Source: Bacteroidales bacterium (GTDB lineage Bacteria; Bacteroidota; Bacteroidia; Bacteroidales; JAADJA01). From it: a stretch of DNA of 16,969 bases. The stretch is from positions 1-16,969 of the forward strand of contig JAIOTR010000342.1 of NCBI GenBank assembly GCA_021106665.1, in the 5' to 3' direction. The notes under the pieces were generated by a model. That model had not been told where the DNA came from. It saw only the letters and a program-made list of their open reading frames with translations, and ran no database searches. This document shows, piece after piece, positions 16,596 to 16,969 of this stretch; positions within the stretch are counted from its first letter, which is position 1; every line of letters starts with the position of its first letter. The position numbers were made by a program, and so were the translations under genes.

Positions 16596-16602
16596 ACATT
16601 TA

Positions 16603-16969
16603 GTGTCAAAAAATATATACATATATCCATTGTCCTCAAGAGTTGAAAATCTTGGCTTATTCAACCCATACATTGATGACCTTATAAATTCGTTCAGCTT
16701 ATATTTTGAGTTTATCAACAAGGATAAACCCTCCAAATCAGGAATTTTTGATTTACTCAAATACCTACGAATATCTGATTTTATCTTTTTTAACTGGATT
16801 GAAAAACTACCCGGTAATCGAGGTGGAGTTGTGCAGACTTTGTTTCTTTTTTTATTAATTCCTTTTATAAAGTTATTGAGGATAAAAATTATCTGGACAA
16901 TGCACAACAAGCTCAGTCATACCGATGATCACCTATTCCTTAAAAATGCTGTTTTCAAAAAGATGTTAA
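16603..16969 (+). CDS. N-terminal part of a GT4-like glycosyltransferase (3' partial)
   Basis: An open frame runs from GTG 16603 to the window end, giving 122 residues without a stop. It starts 7 bp after the stop of the GT2 gene, on the same strand. The protein begins MSKNIYIYPLSSR and continues with NPYIDDLINSF. It then has DFIFFNWIEKLP (about 65-76) and KIIWTMHNKLSH (about 101-112). Hydrophobic-HWIE-like and WTxHN segments in this order and spacing are typical of the N-terminal half of GT-B enzymes that end in a Glycos_transf_1 domain; that half lies outside the window. There is no signal peptide. No Shine-Dalgarno is visible, and the GTG start is a choice, since the frame is open further upstream. 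It would be the third glycosyltransferase of the rightward arm. Confidence 0.75.
   Translation, partial: MSKNIYIYPLSSRVENLGLFNPYIDDLINSFSLYFEFINKDKPSKSGIFDLLKYLRISDFIFFNWIEKLPGNRGGVVQTLFLFLLIPFIKLLRIKIIWTMHNKLSHTDDHLFLKNAVFKKML

Noticed and set aside
16581..16910. Minus-strand open frame of 109 codons
   Set aside because: It is antisense to the GT4-like gene start at 16603, which has recognisable motifs and follows the GT2 gene by 7 bp on the same strand. The minus-strand translation shows no family motif.
1..16969. CRISPR array, tRNA, rRNA, insertion sequence, phage or toxin-antitoxin genes
   Set aside because: No regularly spaced repeats, transposase or integrase motifs, structured RNA genes or small paired genes could be seen in either strand.

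Overview
The window is AT-rich DNA from a Bacteroidota (Bacteroidetes) bacterium. The evidence is an Omp28-type secreted protein that ends in a type IX secretion (T9SS) sorting domain, a phylum-typical promoter with TTTG and TAnnTTTG elements, a Bacteroidota-style Wza/Wzc pair, and mostly weak or absent Shine-Dalgarno sequences. I cannot name the genus; nothing here separates Bacteroidales or Marinilabiliales relatives from Flavobacteriia.

Layout. 1-1487 (+): the 3' part of a secreted Omp28-like protein with two PKD domains and a T9SS tail; it is not part of the glycan pathway. 1552-14605 (-): ten co-directional genes for a Wzx/Wzy-dependent surface polysaccharide. In transcription order these are the polyprenyl glycosylphosphotransferase (WbaP/WcaJ type), the outer-membrane export lipoprotein Wza, the Wzc-type co-polymerase/tyrosine kinase, a membrane-anchored SAM methyltransferase, a Wzx-type flippase, a GT2-like glycosyltransferase with an EDD motif, a Wzy-type polymerase, a WbbL-like GT2, a NodB-type deacetylase and a GT4. 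14606-14891: divergent regulatory gap. 14892-16969 (+): two GT2 glycosyltransferases and the start of a GT4 that runs off the window.

How it works together (family knowledge applied to this order): the phosphotransferase puts the first sugar phosphate on undecaprenyl phosphate. Up to six glycosyltransferases seen here extend the repeat unit on the cytoplasmic face, and the deacetylase and methyltransferase may modify it. Wzx flips it, Wzy polymerises it, Wzc controls chain length and export, and Wza passes the chain through the outer membrane. No nucleotide-sugar synthesis genes and no Wzb phosphatase lie in the window, so these must be elsewhere.

The least expected signal is regulatory. A 29-30 nt block, made of a TTCCC-N5-GGGAA dyad followed by TATTTATwTTTG, occurs twice, in the wza promoter region (minus strand) and in the divergent gap (plus strand), 26 of 30 aligned columns matching. 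It may be an operator that coordinates both arms of the locus. I found no mobile element, CRISPR array, tRNA or rRNA, and no sign of a wholly new system beyond this locus.
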